Notes: generated by a model from the letters alone, not told the origin. DNA of 34,656 nt from Bordetella parapertussis (GCA_945878065.1 CAMDXA010000021.1:1-34656), one strand, 5' to 3'; counted from the stretch's first letter, positions 25,470-34,505 are shown. Translations and numbers: made by a program.

Positions 25470-25865
25470 TTATTCGGAACTGCTGGAGAGTTGCATCACG
25501 CCTTGGGTGCCGCCGTCAAGCGCCCGACGTGTCAAGGCTTGCAAATCCTCGTGTCGATAACACACCGTGCGCAGCAGCATGGGCAAATTGACACCGGCCA
25601 CTAACTGCGCGTCTTTGTTGTTGACCAGTCGTTGCGCCACATTGGCGGGTGTGGCGCCTATGACATCGGTCAATACCAAGGTTTGCAAAAACCTATCGCT
25701 TTGTAATCGCTGCAAGGCACACGCATACGTGACTTCAGGCGCCTCTTGGGGCGGCACATCAATCGCCACCACTTCTTCTGCGCATTCGGGAAATACATGT
25801 ATTGCACAGTCGCGCAAGGCAGTGGCCAGCGGGGCGTGGGCAATGATCAAAATGCGTGTGCTCAT
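25470..25865 (-). CDS. PTS EIIA component, mannose family
   Basis: The 131-residue product is an EIIA(Man)-type domain with the phospho-histidine H10 in RILIIAHAPLA and the conserved LTDVIGATPANVA near 90-102. Unlike sugar systems it has no EIIB domain and no EIIC/EIID genes follow, so a signalling role is likely. The ATG at 25865 gives the normal N-terminus; the longer frame from 25904 is discarded. It starts an operon with ptsH and ptsI and diverges from the CoA-transferase gene. Confidence 0.92.
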   Translation of the reverse strand: MSTRILIIAHAPLATALRDCAIHVFPECAEEVVAIDVPPQEAPEVTYACALQRLQSDRFLQTLVLTDVIGATPANVAQRLVNNKDAQLVAGVNLPMLLRTVCYRHEDLQALTRRALDGGTQGVMQLSSSSE

Positions 25866-25988
25866 AAACTGGTGCTCTGCGTAGATTATGGCCCGAGATA
25901 CCAAGGGCTCAGTTTCTTTGACTGCGCACCTTGCGCCTGATCAAACGCTTGGCTTTATGTTCCCTTTAGATTGGTGGACAATGCGTTC

Positions 25989-27203
25989 ATGCATGCATTA
26001 GATGGTGTTCGTGTTCTGGATTTATCGCGGGTACTGGCGGGGCCTTGGTGCACCCAAACCTTGGCTGACCTAGGCGCCGATGTGGTGAAAGTTGAGCGGC
26101 CTGAGGCGGGCGACGACACCCGCGGATGGGGCCCGCCTTTTTTGCCAGCCGCAGACGGCAGCGACAGCGCAGAGTCGGCGTATTTTTTAGGAGCCAACCG
26201 CAACAAGCGCTCCATCACGTGCGACCTGTCTAGCGCGCAAGGACAGCAATTGATTCGTGATTTGGCCGCTCGCGCAGATGTGCTGGTTGAAAATTTCAAA
26301 GTCGGCGATATGCAACGCTACGGGCTGGACTATCCCTCGCTCAAGGCGATCAACCCCAAGCTCGTCTATTGCAGCATCACGGGTTTTGGTCAAACCGGCC
26401 CCTATGCTGAACGCGCCGGATACGATTTCGCGGTGCAGGCCATGGGCGGCCTGATGAGCGTGACCGGTGAGCGTGACGATGCCGGCGGTGGGCCGCAAAA
26501 AGTGGGTGTCGCTGTCGCGGATTTGTTCACGGGCATGTATGCCACCGTCGCAGTACTCGCGGCTTTGCGTCACGCTGAGCATACCGGCACAGGGCAGCAC
26601 ATTGACATGGCGCTGCTGGACACGCAAGTGGCCATGCTGGCAAACCTCGGGGCAAATTTTCTGGTGCATTCGCCGCCTAAGCCGCCGCCCAGTCGCATGG
26701 GGAACGCGCATGTCAATATCGTGCCCTACCAAGTTTTTGAAGTGGCGCCCAAACCCGATGGCGAGCGTGACCACATGATCGTCGCGGTTGGCAACGATTC
26801 GCAATTCGCCAAGTTCTGTGAATGTTTGGGCAAGCCGCAATGGGCAACTGACACGCGTTTTGTACGCAACCCAGACCGGGTAAGGCACCGCGATATTTTG
26901 ATACCGATGTTGGCCGCCCAGTTGATGACGCAACGCAAAGCCCATTGGCTGGCCCTGCTTGAAAGTGCCAAGGTGCCGTGCGGACCGATTAACAACTTGG
27001 CCGAAGTGTTTGCCGATCCGCATGTGCAACACCGTCAGATGGTGCAAACATTTCAACACCCTTTGCGCGAGACGTTGTCATTGGTGGCCAGTCCCATCAA
27101 AATGGGCGAAACACCAGTGCGCCAATATTTGCCTCCACCCATGCTCGGGCAACACACGCAAGAGGTGTTGGATGAATGGCTGAGCGGCCCTGCTAAGCAG
27201 TAA
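25989..27203 (+). CDS. CaiB/BaiF family (type III) CoA-transferase
   Basis: These cytoplasmic enzymes move CoA between carboxylic acids through an aspartyl-CoA intermediate. The 404-residue product starts MHALDGVRVLDLSRVLAGPW, the standard family N-terminus, and carries the expected catalytic aspartate D178 in VAVADLFTGMYA, with GYDFAVQAMGGLMSVTG just before. TTG and GTG codons upstream (25971, 25974) are in frame, but the ATG at 25989 has GGTGG about ten bases ahead and is preferred. It stands alone, diverging from the PTS genes, so its acyl substrate is unknown. Confidence 0.9.
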   Translation: MHALDGVRVLDLSRVLAGPWCTQTLADLGADVVKVERPEAGDDTRGWGPPFLPAADGSDSAESAYFLGANRNKRSITCDLSSAQGQQLIRDLAARADVLVENFKVGDMQRYGLDYPSLKAINPKLVYCSITGFGQTGPYAERAGYDFAVQAMGGLMSVTGERDDAGGGPQKVGVAVADLFTGMYATVAVLAALRHAEHTGTGQHIDMALLDTQVAMLANLGANFLVHSPPKPPPSRMGNAHVNIVPYQVFEVAPKPDGERDHMIVAVGNDSQFAKFCECLGKPQWATDTRFVRNPDRVRHRDILIPMLAAQLMTQRKAHWLALLESAKVPCGPINNLAEVFADPHVQHRQMVQTFQHPLRETLSLVASPIKMGETPVRQYLPPPMLGQHTQEVLDEWLSGPAKQ

Positions 27204-27232
27204 GCGCTTGTTTTTGCCGGAGGCTCAGTCTG

Positions 27233-27685
27233 TTATTTATTGCGGAAATTGTCGTGACAGTTTTTGCAAGTTCCGCCGGTGGCGCTGACGGCAGATTTCA
27301 AATCATCTAACTTGCCGGTCTTGGCGGCTGTGTTGAGCTTCACCACTTCGGCCATCATCTTGTCGGCCGCTTCCTTGAATTTGGCGTTGTCTGACCAGAC
27401 TTCTGGCTTGGCTTTGGTATTGCCGCCTTGGTTTGTGCCTTCACCAAAACCTGCCCACGGCAATTTGGACATTGACTCGACCACGGCGGCGTTATCGGCT
27501 GCTGCCTTGGCATCAAAAGGGATTTTTCCTTGGGCCATACCGGCAAGACGGGTGAAATGCTGCCCCATGACAAACAGCGCACTTTGGCGGTATTTGATGG
27601 CATCTTCCGCCTTGGCAAATTGCGCATACGCAGGCATGCTGATGCCGGCGAGCAATAAAGTTACCGTGACAATCAGGTGTTTCAT
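27233..27685 (-). CDS. Cytochrome c' (class II cytochrome c)
   Basis: This is a periplasmic four-helix-bundle haem protein that often binds nitric oxide. The 150-residue precursor has a signal peptide likely cleaved after AYA (residue 21) and a C-terminal haem-attachment motif CKNCH at 140-144, the position typical of class II cytochromes. The ATG at 27685 is chosen because it gives the signal peptide. It diverges from a cytochrome b561 gene with 104 bases between starts, and the two probably share a redox function. Confidence 0.94.
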   Translation of the reverse strand: MKHLIVTVTLLLAGISMPAYAQFAKAEDAIKYRQSALFVMGQHFTRLAGMAQGKIPFDAKAAADNAAVVESMSKLPWAGFGEGTNQGGNTKAKPEVWSDNAKFKEAADKMMAEVVKLNTAAKTGKLDDLKSAVSATGGTCKNCHDNFRNK

Positions 27686-27789
27686 GTTGACGCTCCTTGT
27701 AATAGCTAGACGAAATGTAATCCAGTTTGAGTTTTTTTGCAGACGTCTCGTTAACATGGCAGCTTGTTCCTCAACGCCTTCAGACCCCC

Positions 27790-28464
27790 ATGGGATTTTT
27801 GATCAAAGTTTGGGATTTGCCCACTCGCTTGTTTCACTGGAGCTTGGTGTTGTTGCTGGCTGCCTCGGTATTGAGCGTACTGGTATTTGACAATCTGGTG
27901 TGGCATGCCAATTGTGGATATGCGCTGACGGCTTTGTGGTTGTTTCGTTTGCTGTGGGGCGTCGTGGGTGGGCGCTGGTCTCGTTTCTCGCACATGTTTT
28001 TCAAATGGCGCACCCTGCTCAGTTATGTGCGTCAACCATCTCATTGGGCCCATCCCGGACATAACCCTTTAGGGGGTTTGTCGGTGTTGGCCATGTTGGT
28101 GTTCATGGGCTTGCAAATTGTCAGCGGCATGTCCAGCGATGATGATGCGGGTTTCAGTGGCCCGTTGACGCTGTTCTTCAGCAACGCATGGGTGTCTTGG
28201 GCGACCCTTTATCACGCAGAGATTGGCAAGTGGGTATTGCTTTTTCTGGTGGTGCTGCATTTGTTGGCGATTGCCTACCACGAGTGGGTTCAGAAACGCC
28301 GCCTGGTTCGCCCCATGCTGAATGGTTTTCAATCGTTGCCGCATGACTCGCCCGCCAGTAATGACCGTTGGACACATCGATTGTTAGCGCTGTGCCTGTT
28401 GGCCGTGTGCGTGCTGTTGGTTTATGCGGGTTTACAGTGGGTACAAGGGCGGGCAATGGGTTGA
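27790..28464 (+). CDS. Cytochrome b561 family membrane protein
   Basis: The 224-residue product is an inner-membrane di-haem b-type cytochrome with about five hydrophobic segments. Histidines in LFHWSL, WHANCGY, TLYHAEIGKW and LLHLLAIAYHEW are suitably placed as haem ligands. It probably passes electrons between the quinone pool and a periplasmic carrier; the divergent cytochrome c' gene is the obvious candidate partner. The ATG at 27790 begins the first helix directly (MGFLIKVWDLPTRLFHW); a longer frame from 27727 is unlikely. Confidence 0.9.
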   Translation: MGFLIKVWDLPTRLFHWSLVLLLAASVLSVLVFDNLVWHANCGYALTALWLFRLLWGVVGGRWSRFSHMFFKWRTLLSYVRQPSHWAHPGHNPLGGLSVLAMLVFMGLQIVSGMSSDDDAGFSGPLTLFFSNAWVSWATLYHAEIGKWVLLFLVVLHLLAIAYHEWVQKRRLVRPMLNGFQSLPHDSPASNDRWTHRLLALCLLAVCVLLVYAGLQWVQGRAMG

Positions 28465-28477
28465 ACCCGCGTGCGGG

Positions 28478-28528
28478 GGAAGTGCCGCCCTGTCGTTTGA
28501 ATTTGCTATGGGCTGGGCGCGCACTTCC
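28478..28528. terminator. Dyad between convergent cytochrome b561 and peroxiredoxin genes
   Basis: GGAAGTGC (28478-28485) pairs with GCACTTCC (28521-28528), and CGCCC with GGGCG just inside with one bulge. The loop is long (about 23 bases) and there is no U-tract on either strand, so it may act as a 3'-end protecting structure more than a classical terminator. Confidence 0.4.
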
Positions 28529-28546
28529 TGTGGCGCATTAAAGTAA

Positions 28547-29053
28547 TCAATGCTTGGCTTGCGACAACATGGTGTCAGCATCGCTGACTTCAAATTTGCC
28601 AGGCCCCTCGATGTTCAAGGTTTGCACTTTGCCGTCTTTGACCAACATGGAATAACGGTTGGAACGCAGCCCCAGACCTTTGCCGGTCAGGTCCAATGTC
28701 AAGCCAGTGGCTTTGGTGAATTCTGCATCGCCATCGGCCAGCATACGCACTTTGCCGGTAGCTTTGAGTTCGCGTCCCCAAGCGCCCATGACAAAGGCAT
28801 CGTTCACACTGACACACCAAATTTCGTCCACCCCAGCGGCTTTGAGTTCGGTTAATTTATCGATATATCCTGGGACATGCTTGGCAGAACAGGTCGGTGT
28901 GAAAGCACCGGGAAGCGCAAACAAAGCGATCGTCTTACCCGCGCTGGCTTTCGCCAAATCCACCGGATTGGGTCCAATGCTACAAGCTTCGCCTTCAACG
29001 TCTGAATACTCCATCAATGTGGTGTGTGGAATGTTGTCGCCAATTTTTATCAT
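28547..29053 (-). CDS. Peroxiredoxin, Prx5/redoxin type
   Basis: This cytoplasmic thiol peroxidase reduces hydrogen peroxide and organic hydroperoxides. The 168-residue product has the peroxidatic cysteine C55 in PGAFTPTCSAKHVPGY and the GLRSNRYSMLVKDG segment typical of Prx5. No glutaredoxin domain is fused, unlike some relatives. The ATG at 29053 follows AAGGAG at good spacing. It lies on the same strand as the ribosomal genes but is separated from rpsQ by a strong terminator that stands within its own leader (see 29065-29101). Confidence 0.93.
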   Translation of the reverse strand: MIKIGDNIPHTTLMEYSDVEGEACSIGPNPVDLAKASAGKTIALFALPGAFTPTCSAKHVPGYIDKLTELKAAGVDEIWCVSVNDAFVMGAWGRELKATGKVRMLADGDAEFTKATGLTLDLTGKGLGLRSNRYSMLVKDGKVQTLNIEGPGKFEVSDADTMLSQAKH

Positions 29054-29064
29054 GTTTTTGCTCC

Positions 29065-29101
29065 TTGTAAAAAGAAATGACCCACGATTGTGGGCCATTT
29101 C
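29065..29101 (-). terminator. Intrinsic terminator after the S10 operon
   Basis: On the minus strand GAAATG(G)CCCAC and GTGGG(T)CATTTC (bases 29101 down to 29074) form a 12-bp stem with a 4-base loop and one G-T pair, followed at once by CTTTTTAC. This is a strong rho-independent terminator for the ribosomal transcript. It ends only about 12 bases before the peroxiredoxin start codon. Confidence 0.8.
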
Positions 29102-29109
29102 AAGAATCC

Positions 29110-29127
29110 ATGTCAGATAGCTGACAT
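29110..29127 (-). other. Small hairpin upstream of the S10-operon terminator
   Basis: ATGTCAG (29110-29116) and CTGACAT (29121-29127) give a perfect 7-bp stem with a 4-base loop, just after the rpsQ stop. It could protect the mRNA end or bind a protein; no U-tract follows it. Confidence 0.4.
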
Positions 29128-29134
29128 ATAAAAC

Positions 29135-29404
29135 TCAAACCACAGACGCCTTCTCAACCAAGCGGGTGGCCACCCAGTTTTTGGTTTTGGAGATAGGACG
29201 GCTTTCGGTGATTTCGATCACATCACCCAAGTGGTATTGACCGGTTTCGTCATGCGCATGGTATTTGCTCGACTTGCCGACGATCTTGCCGTAGAGTGCG
29301 TGCTTGACGCGACGCTCGACCAGCACTGTGACGGTTTTGGCGCGTTTAGCGCTGACTACTTTACCAATGAGCGTGCGCTTGAGTGAGGGTTTGGCTTCAG
29401 TCAT
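29135..29404 (-). CDS. rpsQ: 30S ribosomal protein S17
   Basis: S17 is a primary 16S-rRNA-binding protein of the small subunit. The 89-residue product has [18 protein letters not shown] and the [15 protein letters not shown] segment typical of the family. The ATG at 29404 is preferred: the last codons and stop of rpmC supply CAGGAG as its ribosome-binding site. A GTG two codons upstream (29410) is possible. It is the last gene of the S10 operon. Confidence 0.97.
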   Translation of the reverse strand: MTEAKPSLKRTLIGKVVSAKRAKTVTVLVERRVKHALYGKIVGKSSKYHAHDETGQYHLGDVIEITESRPISKTKNWVATRLVEKASVV

Positions 29405-29406
29405 AT

Positions 29407-29604
29407 TCACTCCTGGGCTGCGGCTTGTTCAGCCTGAATGGTTTTGGCGCGAGCGATGGCTCGGCGGGTCACCTTCATCTGCGAAGTGTTGGTGAGTTGT
29501 TGCGTGGCTTTTTGCATGCGCATATTGAAATGGGCTTTTTGCAATTCCTTGACCTCTGTTTCGAGACCGGCCGCGTCTTTTTGGCGTAATTCAGATGTTT
29601 TCAT
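29407..29604 (-). CDS. rpmC: 50S ribosomal protein L29
   Basis: L29 sits near the exit of the ribosomal tunnel. The 65-residue helical product begins [20 protein letters not shown] and contains [14 protein letters not shown], both standard. It lies between rplP and rpsQ as in most bacteria, 15 bases after rplP and 2 bases before rpsQ. Confidence 0.97.
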   Translation of the reverse strand: MKTSELRQKDAAGLETEVKELQKAHFNMRMQKATQQLTNTSQMKVTRRAIARAKTIQAEQAAAQE

Positions 29605-29619
29605 GAAGGGGCTCCTGAA

Positions 29620-30036
29620 TTATTGGCCAATGAGGCGTGACACAAAGGTGGTGCGCAAAGGCAGTTTGGCAGCAGCCAAACGGAACGCCTCACGCGCGAG
29701 TTCTTCGGGCACACCGATGATTTCGTAAAGCACTTTACCTGGCTGGATTTCAGCCACGTAGTACTCGGGGTTGCCTTTACCGTTACCCATACGGACTTCA
29801 GCAGGCTTTTGTGAAATCGGCTTGTCCGGAAAAATACGGATCCAGATACGGCCGCCACGTTTGACGTGCCTAGAAATAGCACGGCGTGCGGATTCGATTT
29901 GACGGGCTGTCAAACGACCACGGTCGGTAGATTTCAAGCCAAAGTCGCCGAACGCCACGGTATTGCCACGGGTGGCGATACCGGTATTGCGACCTTTTTG
30001 TTCCTTGCGGTATTTACGGCGCGCTGGTTGCAGCAT
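29620..30036 (-). CDS. rplP: 50S ribosomal protein L16
   Basis: L16 binds near the A site of the large subunit. The 138-residue product begins [17 protein letters not shown] and holds [22 protein letters not shown] and the [15 protein letters not shown] loop, full length for the family. It starts 2 bases after rpsC, which points to coupled translation. Confidence 0.98.
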   Translation of the reverse strand: MLQPARRKYRKEQKGRNTGIATRGNTVAFGDFGLKSTDRGRLTARQIESARRAISRHVKRGGRIWIRIFPDKPISQKPAEVRMGNGKGNPEYYVAEIQPGKVLYEIIGVPEELAREAFRLAAAKLPLRTTFVSRLIGQ

Positions 30037-30038
30037 GC

Positions 30039-30926
30039 TTATTCTCCTCTTCCGTCCGCAGCCGTGCCAGTGGATGCGGGCGCGGTGATCTTACGAACGC
30101 GCTTGACGGTGGTTTTGGGAGCATCGGCGGCTTCAGCGGGTTTATCGCTGCCATCCGCCGGTGCGGCATTGGTTCCAGCAGGACGACGTGCACCACGCGC
30201 TGGTGGACGGTCGCCACCTGGACGTGCGTCACGACGTGGCCCGCGTGGACGGCGCTCGTCATCAGAACGGGGTTCTTGCACCGCTGGTGCATCATTGCGT
30301 CCCAGTGTGTCGCCTTTGTAGACCCACACTTTGACACCGATGATGCCGTAAGTGGTTTTGGCTTCAGAGGTCGCGTAATCGATATCAGCCCGCAATGTAT
30401 GCAGTGGCACGCGGCCTTCGCGGTACCACTCGGTACGCGCAATTTCGATACCGTTGAGTCGACCAGCAGACATGATCTTGATGCCCTGGGCACCTAGACG
30501 CATGGCGTTTTGCATGGCGCGTTTCATGGCGCGGCGGAACATGATCCGCTTTTCCAACTGCTGTGTGATGCTGTCAGCAATCAGTTGTGCATCGATTTCA
30601 GGCTTGCGCACTTCTTCGATGTTGACTGCGACAGGCACGCCTAAACGGGCAGCCAGTTCTTTCTTGAGGTTTTCAATGTCCTCGCCTTTTTTACCGATGA
30701 CCACGCCTGGTCGTGCGGAAAAAATAGTGATGCGGGCATTTTTTGCAGGACGCTCAATCAGAATGCGCGAAACAGCTGCATTTTTGAGTTTGACCTTGAG
30801 GTATTCACGGACCTTGATGTCTTCTGCCAGCATACCGGCAAAGTCTTTGTTGCTGGCATACCAGCGACTGGCCCAATTGCGGCTGACCGACAGGCGGAAA
30901 CCGGTGGGGTGTATTTTTTGTCCCAT
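30039..30926 (-). CDS. rpsC: 30S ribosomal protein S3
   Basis: S3 lies at the mRNA entry site of the small subunit. The 295-residue product starts [12 protein letters not shown], has the KH-domain loop VIGKKG at 76-81 and the C-terminal core ending at [13 protein letters not shown] near residue 212. Beyond it runs an 80-residue tail rich in Pro, Arg, Ala and Gly; E. coli S3 is 233 residues. Such tails are frequent in Comamonadaceae-like S3 proteins, and support the taxonomic placement. Confidence 0.97.
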   Translation of the reverse strand: MGQKIHPTGFRLSVSRNWASRWYASNKDFAGMLAEDIKVREYLKVKLKNAAVSRILIERPAKNARITIFSARPGVVIGKKGEDIENLKKELAARLGVPVAVNIEEVRKPEIDAQLIADSITQQLEKRIMFRRAMKRAMQNAMRLGAQGIKIMSAGRLNGIEIARTEWYREGRVPLHTLRADIDYATSEAKTTYGIIGVKVWVYKGDTLGRNDAPAVQEPRSDDERRPRGPRRDARPGGDRPPARGARRPAGTNAAPADGSDKPAEAADAPKTTVKRVRKITAPASTGTAADGRGE

Positions 30927-30941
30927 ATCTTCCTAGACCTT

Positions 30942-31271
30942 TCAGTTGCCTACCGTCACGTACACATGGCACGTGGGCTTGCTGATGCTGTTGCCGCGGC
31001 CTTTGGCGCGTGCGGTGAATCGCTTGAGGGTTGCGCCTTGTTCCACGTAAATGGTTTTGACGCGCAATTCATCAATGTCGGCACCGTCGTTGTGCTCGGC
31101 GTTGGCAATCGCCGACTCCAGCACTTTTTTGACAATGCCAGCTGCTTTTTTCTGGGTGAAAGTCAGGATATTTAGGGCCTGGTCCACTTTTTTACCGCGA
31201 ATCAAGTCTGCCACCAAACGGCCCTTGTCGACCGATAAGCGCACACCTCGCAGGACTGCACGTGTTTCCAT
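30942..31271 (-). CDS. rplV: 50S ribosomal protein L22
   Basis: L22 lines the nascent-peptide tunnel. The 109-residue product contains [18 protein letters not shown], the [15 protein letters not shown] segment and the beta-hairpin with [10 protein letters not shown]. It has normal length and operon position, 15 bases before rpsC. Confidence 0.98.
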   Translation of the reverse strand: METRAVLRGVRLSVDKGRLVADLIRGKKVDQALNILTFTQKKAAGIVKKVLESAIANAEHNDGADIDELRVKTIYVEQGATLKRFTARAKGRGNSISKPTCHVYVTVGN

Positions 31272-31280
31272 AACTGCTCC

Positions 31281-31559
31281 TTACTTCTTCTGAACTTTTT
31301 TATCAGCCGGATGGCCTTTGAAGGTCCGAGTCAGTGCGAATTCGCCTAACTTGTGACCCACCATCTGGTCGGTGATATAGACCGGCACATGTTGCTTGCC
31401 GTTGTGGACCGCGATGGTCAAGCCGATGAAATCGGGCAGGATCATGGAGCGGCGCGACCAGGTTTTGATCGGTTTTTTGTCTTTGGTGGCAACGGCTTTT
31501 TCCGTTTTGGCCAGCAAATGGTGGTCAACGAACGGGCCTTTTTTGAGTGAGCGTGTCAT
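31281..31559 (-). CDS. rpsS: 30S ribosomal protein S19
   Basis: S19 is in the head of the small subunit. The 92-residue product begins [16 protein letters not shown] and includes [14 protein letters not shown] and [15 protein letters not shown], both standard for the family. It lies between rplB and rplV with short gaps. Confidence 0.98.
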   Translation of the reverse strand: MTRSLKKGPFVDHHLLAKTEKAVATKDKKPIKTWSRRSMILPDFIGLTIAVHNGKQHVPVYITDQMVGHKLGEFALTRTFKGHPADKKVQKK

Positions 31560-31569
31560 GTGTTAACCC

Positions 31570-32394
31570 TTATTTCTTGCGACGTGAAACGATCATGACC
31601 TGGGTACGCTTGTTGTTGCGTGTGCGATAGCCCTTGGTCAGATTGCCCCATGGATCCACAGGTGCACGACCCTCACCGGTACGGCCTTCACCGCCACCGT
31701 GCGGGTGATCAATCGGGTTCATGGCCACACCGCGAACGGTCGGGCGGATGCCCATCCAGCGCTTGACACCGGCTTTACCGAGTTGACGCAGGCTGTGCTC
31801 TTCGTTGGCTACTTCACCGATGGTGGCGCGGCATTCGATGTGAATCTTGCGGACTTCGCCTGAGCGCATACGCACTTGAGCGTAAGTGCCTTCACGCGCC
31901 AGCAGAGTGGCAGAGGTGCCGGCCGAGCGCGCGATTTGCGCACCTTTGCCCGGACGCAACTCGATGCAGTGAATGGTTGAACCCACTGGAATGTTGCGAA
32001 TAGGCAGGGTGTTGCCGGCACGGATAGGCGCTTCTGAGCCGCTGTGGATGGTGGCACCGACTTCCAGACCGCGCGGGGCGATGATGTAAGTGCGCTCGCC
32101 ATCGGCATAGCAAATCAATGCGATGTGTGCGGTGCGGTTCGGGTCGTACTCGATACGCTCAACCTTGCCGGGAATGCCGTCTTTCATGCGACGGAAATCG
32201 ACAACACGGTAGTGGTGCTTGTGGCCACCGCCTTTGTGACGAACCGTGATGTGACCGTTGTTGTTGCGACCTGCGTGTTGGAATTGTGGCTCCAACAAAG
32301 GTGCATAACCCGGACCTTTGAACAAATGGTCACGGGTGACCTTGACCACGCCGCGTTGACCGGGCGAGGTGGGTTTCATTTTGATGACTGCCAT
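31570..32394 (-). CDS. rplB: 50S ribosomal protein L2
   Basis: L2 supports the peptidyl-transferase centre. The 274-residue product has [18 protein letters not shown] in its first quarter and the highly conserved loop [16 protein letters not shown] near residues 220-235, including the functional histidine. It starts 2 bases after rplW. Confidence 0.98.
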   Translation of the reverse strand: MAVIKMKPTSPGQRGVVKVTRDHLFKGPGYAPLLEPQFQHAGRNNNGHITVRHKGGGHKHHYRVVDFRRMKDGIPGKVERIEYDPNRTAHIALICYADGERTYIIAPRGLEVGATIHSGSEAPIRAGNTLPIRNIPVGSTIHCIELRPGKGAQIARSAGTSATLLAREGTYAQVRMRSGEVRKIHIECRATIGEVANEEHSLRQLGKAGVKRWMGIRPTVRGVAMNPIDHPHGGGEGRTGEGRAPVDPWGNLTKGYRTRNNKRTQVMIVSRRKK

Positions 32395-32396
32395 GA

Positions 32397-32711
32397 TTAA
32401 GCCACCTCTCCTGACAGGTTCAGCTCTTGACCGGGCTTGAGCGTCACATAGGCTTTGCGAATGTTGTCGCGGCGACCCACGGAACGGCCAAAACGCTTGG
32501 TTTTACCTTTGGTGTTGACCACGGAAACGCCTTTGACTTCGACCTTGAACATGAGCTCAACAGCGGCCTTGATCTCGGGCTTGGTGGCGTTTTGCAGCAC
32601 TTTGAAAGTAACTGCATTGGATTTCTCGGCAACCATGGTGGCTTTTTCAGACACGATGGGAGCCACGAGCACGGCCATCAAACGGCCTTCGTCAAATTTC
32701 GGGGTGCTCAT
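32397..32711 (-). CDS. rplW: 50S ribosomal protein L23
   Basis: L23 is at the tunnel exit and is a docking site for trigger factor and SRP. The 104-residue product has [20 protein letters not shown] and the [20 protein letters not shown] segment. Its start overlaps the rplD stop by 4 bases (ATGA). Confidence 0.97.
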   Translation of the reverse strand: MSTPKFDEGRLMAVLVAPIVSEKATMVAEKSNAVTFKVLQNATKPEIKAAVELMFKVEVKGVSVVNTKGKTKRFGRSVGRRDNIRKAYVTLKPGQELNLSGEVA

Positions 32712-33328
32712 GCGAACATCTCCTTGAGTTTGTCGATGGCGCCTTTGGTGACCAGCACCTTTTTGTAATGCACCAGCGAAACCGGGTCTGCGTAACGCGG
32801 CTCGACCACCAGCACATTGGCCAGATTGCGCGACGCGAAATACAAGTTGTCATCCACCTCTTCGGAGATAACCAACACGGATTGCAGATTCATGGCTTTG
32901 AGCTTGGAAGCCAACAGTTTGGTTTTAGGGGCTTCGATCTTGAGCGAATCCACCACGGCCAAACGGCCTTCACGCACCAACTGGGAGAAGATGGCGGCCA
33001 TACCGGCGCGGTACATCTTCTTGTTGATTTTTTGTGTGAAATTTTCTTCCGGGCTGTTCGGAAAAGCACGACCGCCGCCACGCCAAATGGGGGAAGAAGT
33101 CATACCGGCACGGGCGCGGCCTGTACCTTTTTGCTTGAACGGCTTTTTGGTGGAGTGCTTGACCTGCTCACGGTCTTTTTGTGCACGTGTACCTTGGCGC
33201 GCGTTGGCTTGGTAAGCCACCACAATCTGGTGCACCAAGTCTTCGTTGTAAGCGCGACCAAACAGAGTTTCAGGCGCGTCAAATTTGGCAGACGCCTGGC
33301 CTTGGTCATTCAGGAGTTCGATTTGCAT
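32708..33328 (-). CDS. rplD: 50S ribosomal protein L4
   Basis: L4 reaches into the peptide tunnel and, in E. coli, represses its own S10 operon. The 206-residue product holds the tunnel loop with [21 protein letters not shown] and the [15 protein letters not shown] segment. Its ATG shares one base with the rplC stop (TGATG). Whether L4 autoregulation exists here cannot be read, but the long rpsJ-rplC gap is one possible site. Confidence 0.97.
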   Translation of the reverse strand: MQIELLNDQGQASAKFDAPETLFGRAYNEDLVHQIVVAYQANARQGTRAQKDREQVKHSTKKPFKQKGTGRARAGMTSSPIWRGGGRAFPNSPEENFTQKINKKMYRAGMAAIFSQLVREGRLAVVDSLKIEAPKTKLLASKLKAMNLQSVLVISEEVDDNLYFASRNLANVLVVEPRYADPVSLVHYKKVLVTKGAIDKLKEMFA

Positions 33329-33999
33329 CAGTTAGCTCCCTTTGACTTGGCCTTGATGGCATGGCGCACCGTGACAAACCCACCTGCAGAACCGGGCACA
33401 GCGCCCTTGATCAACAGCAACTGACGCGCTTCGTCGATACGAATCACATCCAGGTTTTGTGTGGTCACGGTTTCATCGCCCATGTGGCCGGACATTTTTT
33501 TGCCGGGAAACACACGGCCTGGATCTTGCGCCATGGAGATAGAACCGGGCACATTGTGCGAACGGCTGTTACCGTGTGATGCACGCTGTGAACGGAAGTT
33601 GTGACGTTTGATGGTGCCGGCAAAGCCTTTACCAATTGACGTACCTTGCACATCCACTTTTTCACCGACAGTGAAAATGGCCGTTGGAGGCACTGATGTA
33701 CCGGCAGGGTACTGCGCTGCAGTTTCTGCGGTGACACGGAATTCTTGGGTAATTTCACCGGCCACTACACCGGCTTTGGCCATATGGCCAGCCTGAGGCT
33801 TGTTGACACGCGAAGCTTTGCGTGCGCCGAACGTCACCTGCAAGGCAACGTAGCCGTCATTTTCCTGGGTTTTGACTTGGGTCACGCGGTTGTCAGAAAC
33901 ATCTACCACTGTGACAGGCACTGCGTCCCCATCATCAGTGAACAGACGCATCATGCCCACCTTGCGGCCCAGCAATCCCAGTCGATTGCTTTGACTCAT
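33328..33999 (-). CDS. rplC: 50S ribosomal protein L3
   Basis: L3 binds near the peptidyl-transferase centre and starts large-subunit assembly. The 223-residue product begins with [20 protein letters not shown] and contains [20 protein letters not shown] and [13 protein letters not shown], full length. It is separated from rpsJ by 182 bases, much more than any other gap in this operon. Confidence 0.97.
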   Translation of the reverse strand: MSQSNRLGLLGRKVGMMRLFTDDGDAVPVTVVDVSDNRVTQVKTQENDGYVALQVTFGARKASRVNKPQAGHMAKAGVVAGEITQEFRVTAETAAQYPAGTSVPPTAIFTVGEKVDVQGTSIGKGFAGTIKRHNFRSQRASHGNSRSHNVPGSISMAQDPGRVFPGKKMSGHMGDETVTTQNLDVIRIDEARQLLLIKGAVPGSAGGFVTVRHAIKAKSKGAN

Positions 34000-34101
34000 G
34001 TTTTTTCTCCAAAACTCTCACCGCGGTCACTTCAATTGGCAACTGCGTTTGGTGTGTGAAAGAAGGTTGATAATTTCTCCGCAATTTCTGCGAAGCCTTG
34101 G

Positions 34102-34107
34102 ATTGTA
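34102..34107 (-). promoter_or_regulatory. Candidate -10 element upstream of rplC
   Basis: On the minus strand TACAAT lies about 100 bases before the rplC start, inside the rpsJ-rplC gap. No clear -35 hexamer stands 16-18 bases upstream. An internal promoter would explain the size of this gap, but the evidence is one hexamer. Confidence 0.3.
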
Positions 34108-34153
34108 GCCGAATTTTCGGGCCCAAGCCCATCCCGGCCACTTCTCCAAATTT

Positions 34154-34183
34154 GCCACCCTTTGTGAGGGCGGCGACTTTTTT
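34154..34183 (+). terminator. Plus-strand intrinsic terminator at the rpsJ 3' end
   Basis: GCCACCCT (34154-34161) and AGGGCGGC (34167-34174) form an 8-bp stem (one G-T pair) with a 5-base loop, followed on the plus strand by GACTTTTTTAC. The T-run overlaps the rpsJ stop codon read on the other strand. No plus-strand gene lies upstream, so it would stop antisense transcripts from entering rpsJ and tuf. On the minus strand it could act only as an mRNA-protecting hairpin. Confidence 0.55.
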
Positions 34184-34496
34184 ACTGCAACTTGATTTCG
34201 ACGTCTACGCCAGCGGGCAAGTCCAACTTCATCAGGGCATCCACGGTTTTATCTGTGGGGTCCACAATGTCCATCAAACGCTGGTGCGTGCGGATTTCCA
34301 ACTGGTCGCGGCTGGATTTGTTGACGTGCGGTGAGCGCAGAATATCAAAGCGCTTCATGCGTGTTGGCAAAGGCACGGGGCCTTTGACAATCGCACCGGT
34401 ACGCTTGGCGGTATCCACAATTTCAGCGGCAGACTGGTCAATCAGTTTGTAGTCAAACGCTTTCAAGCGGATACGGATTTTTTGTTTTGTTGACAT
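34182..34496 (-). CDS. rpsJ: 30S ribosomal protein S10
   Basis: S10 is in the head of the small subunit and is also the transcription-antitermination factor NusE. The 104-residue product starts [20 protein letters not shown] and has [22 protein letters not shown], standard length and sequence. It lies 9 bases after tuf, so the str and S10 operons are probably joined. Confidence 0.98.
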   Translation of the reverse strand: MSTKQKIRIRLKAFDYKLIDQSAAEIVDTAKRTGAIVKGPVPLPTRMKRFDILRSPHVNKSSRDQLEIRTHQRLMDIVDPTDKTVDALMKLDLPAGVDVEIKLQ

Positions 34497-34505
34497 ACTG
34501 ACTCC

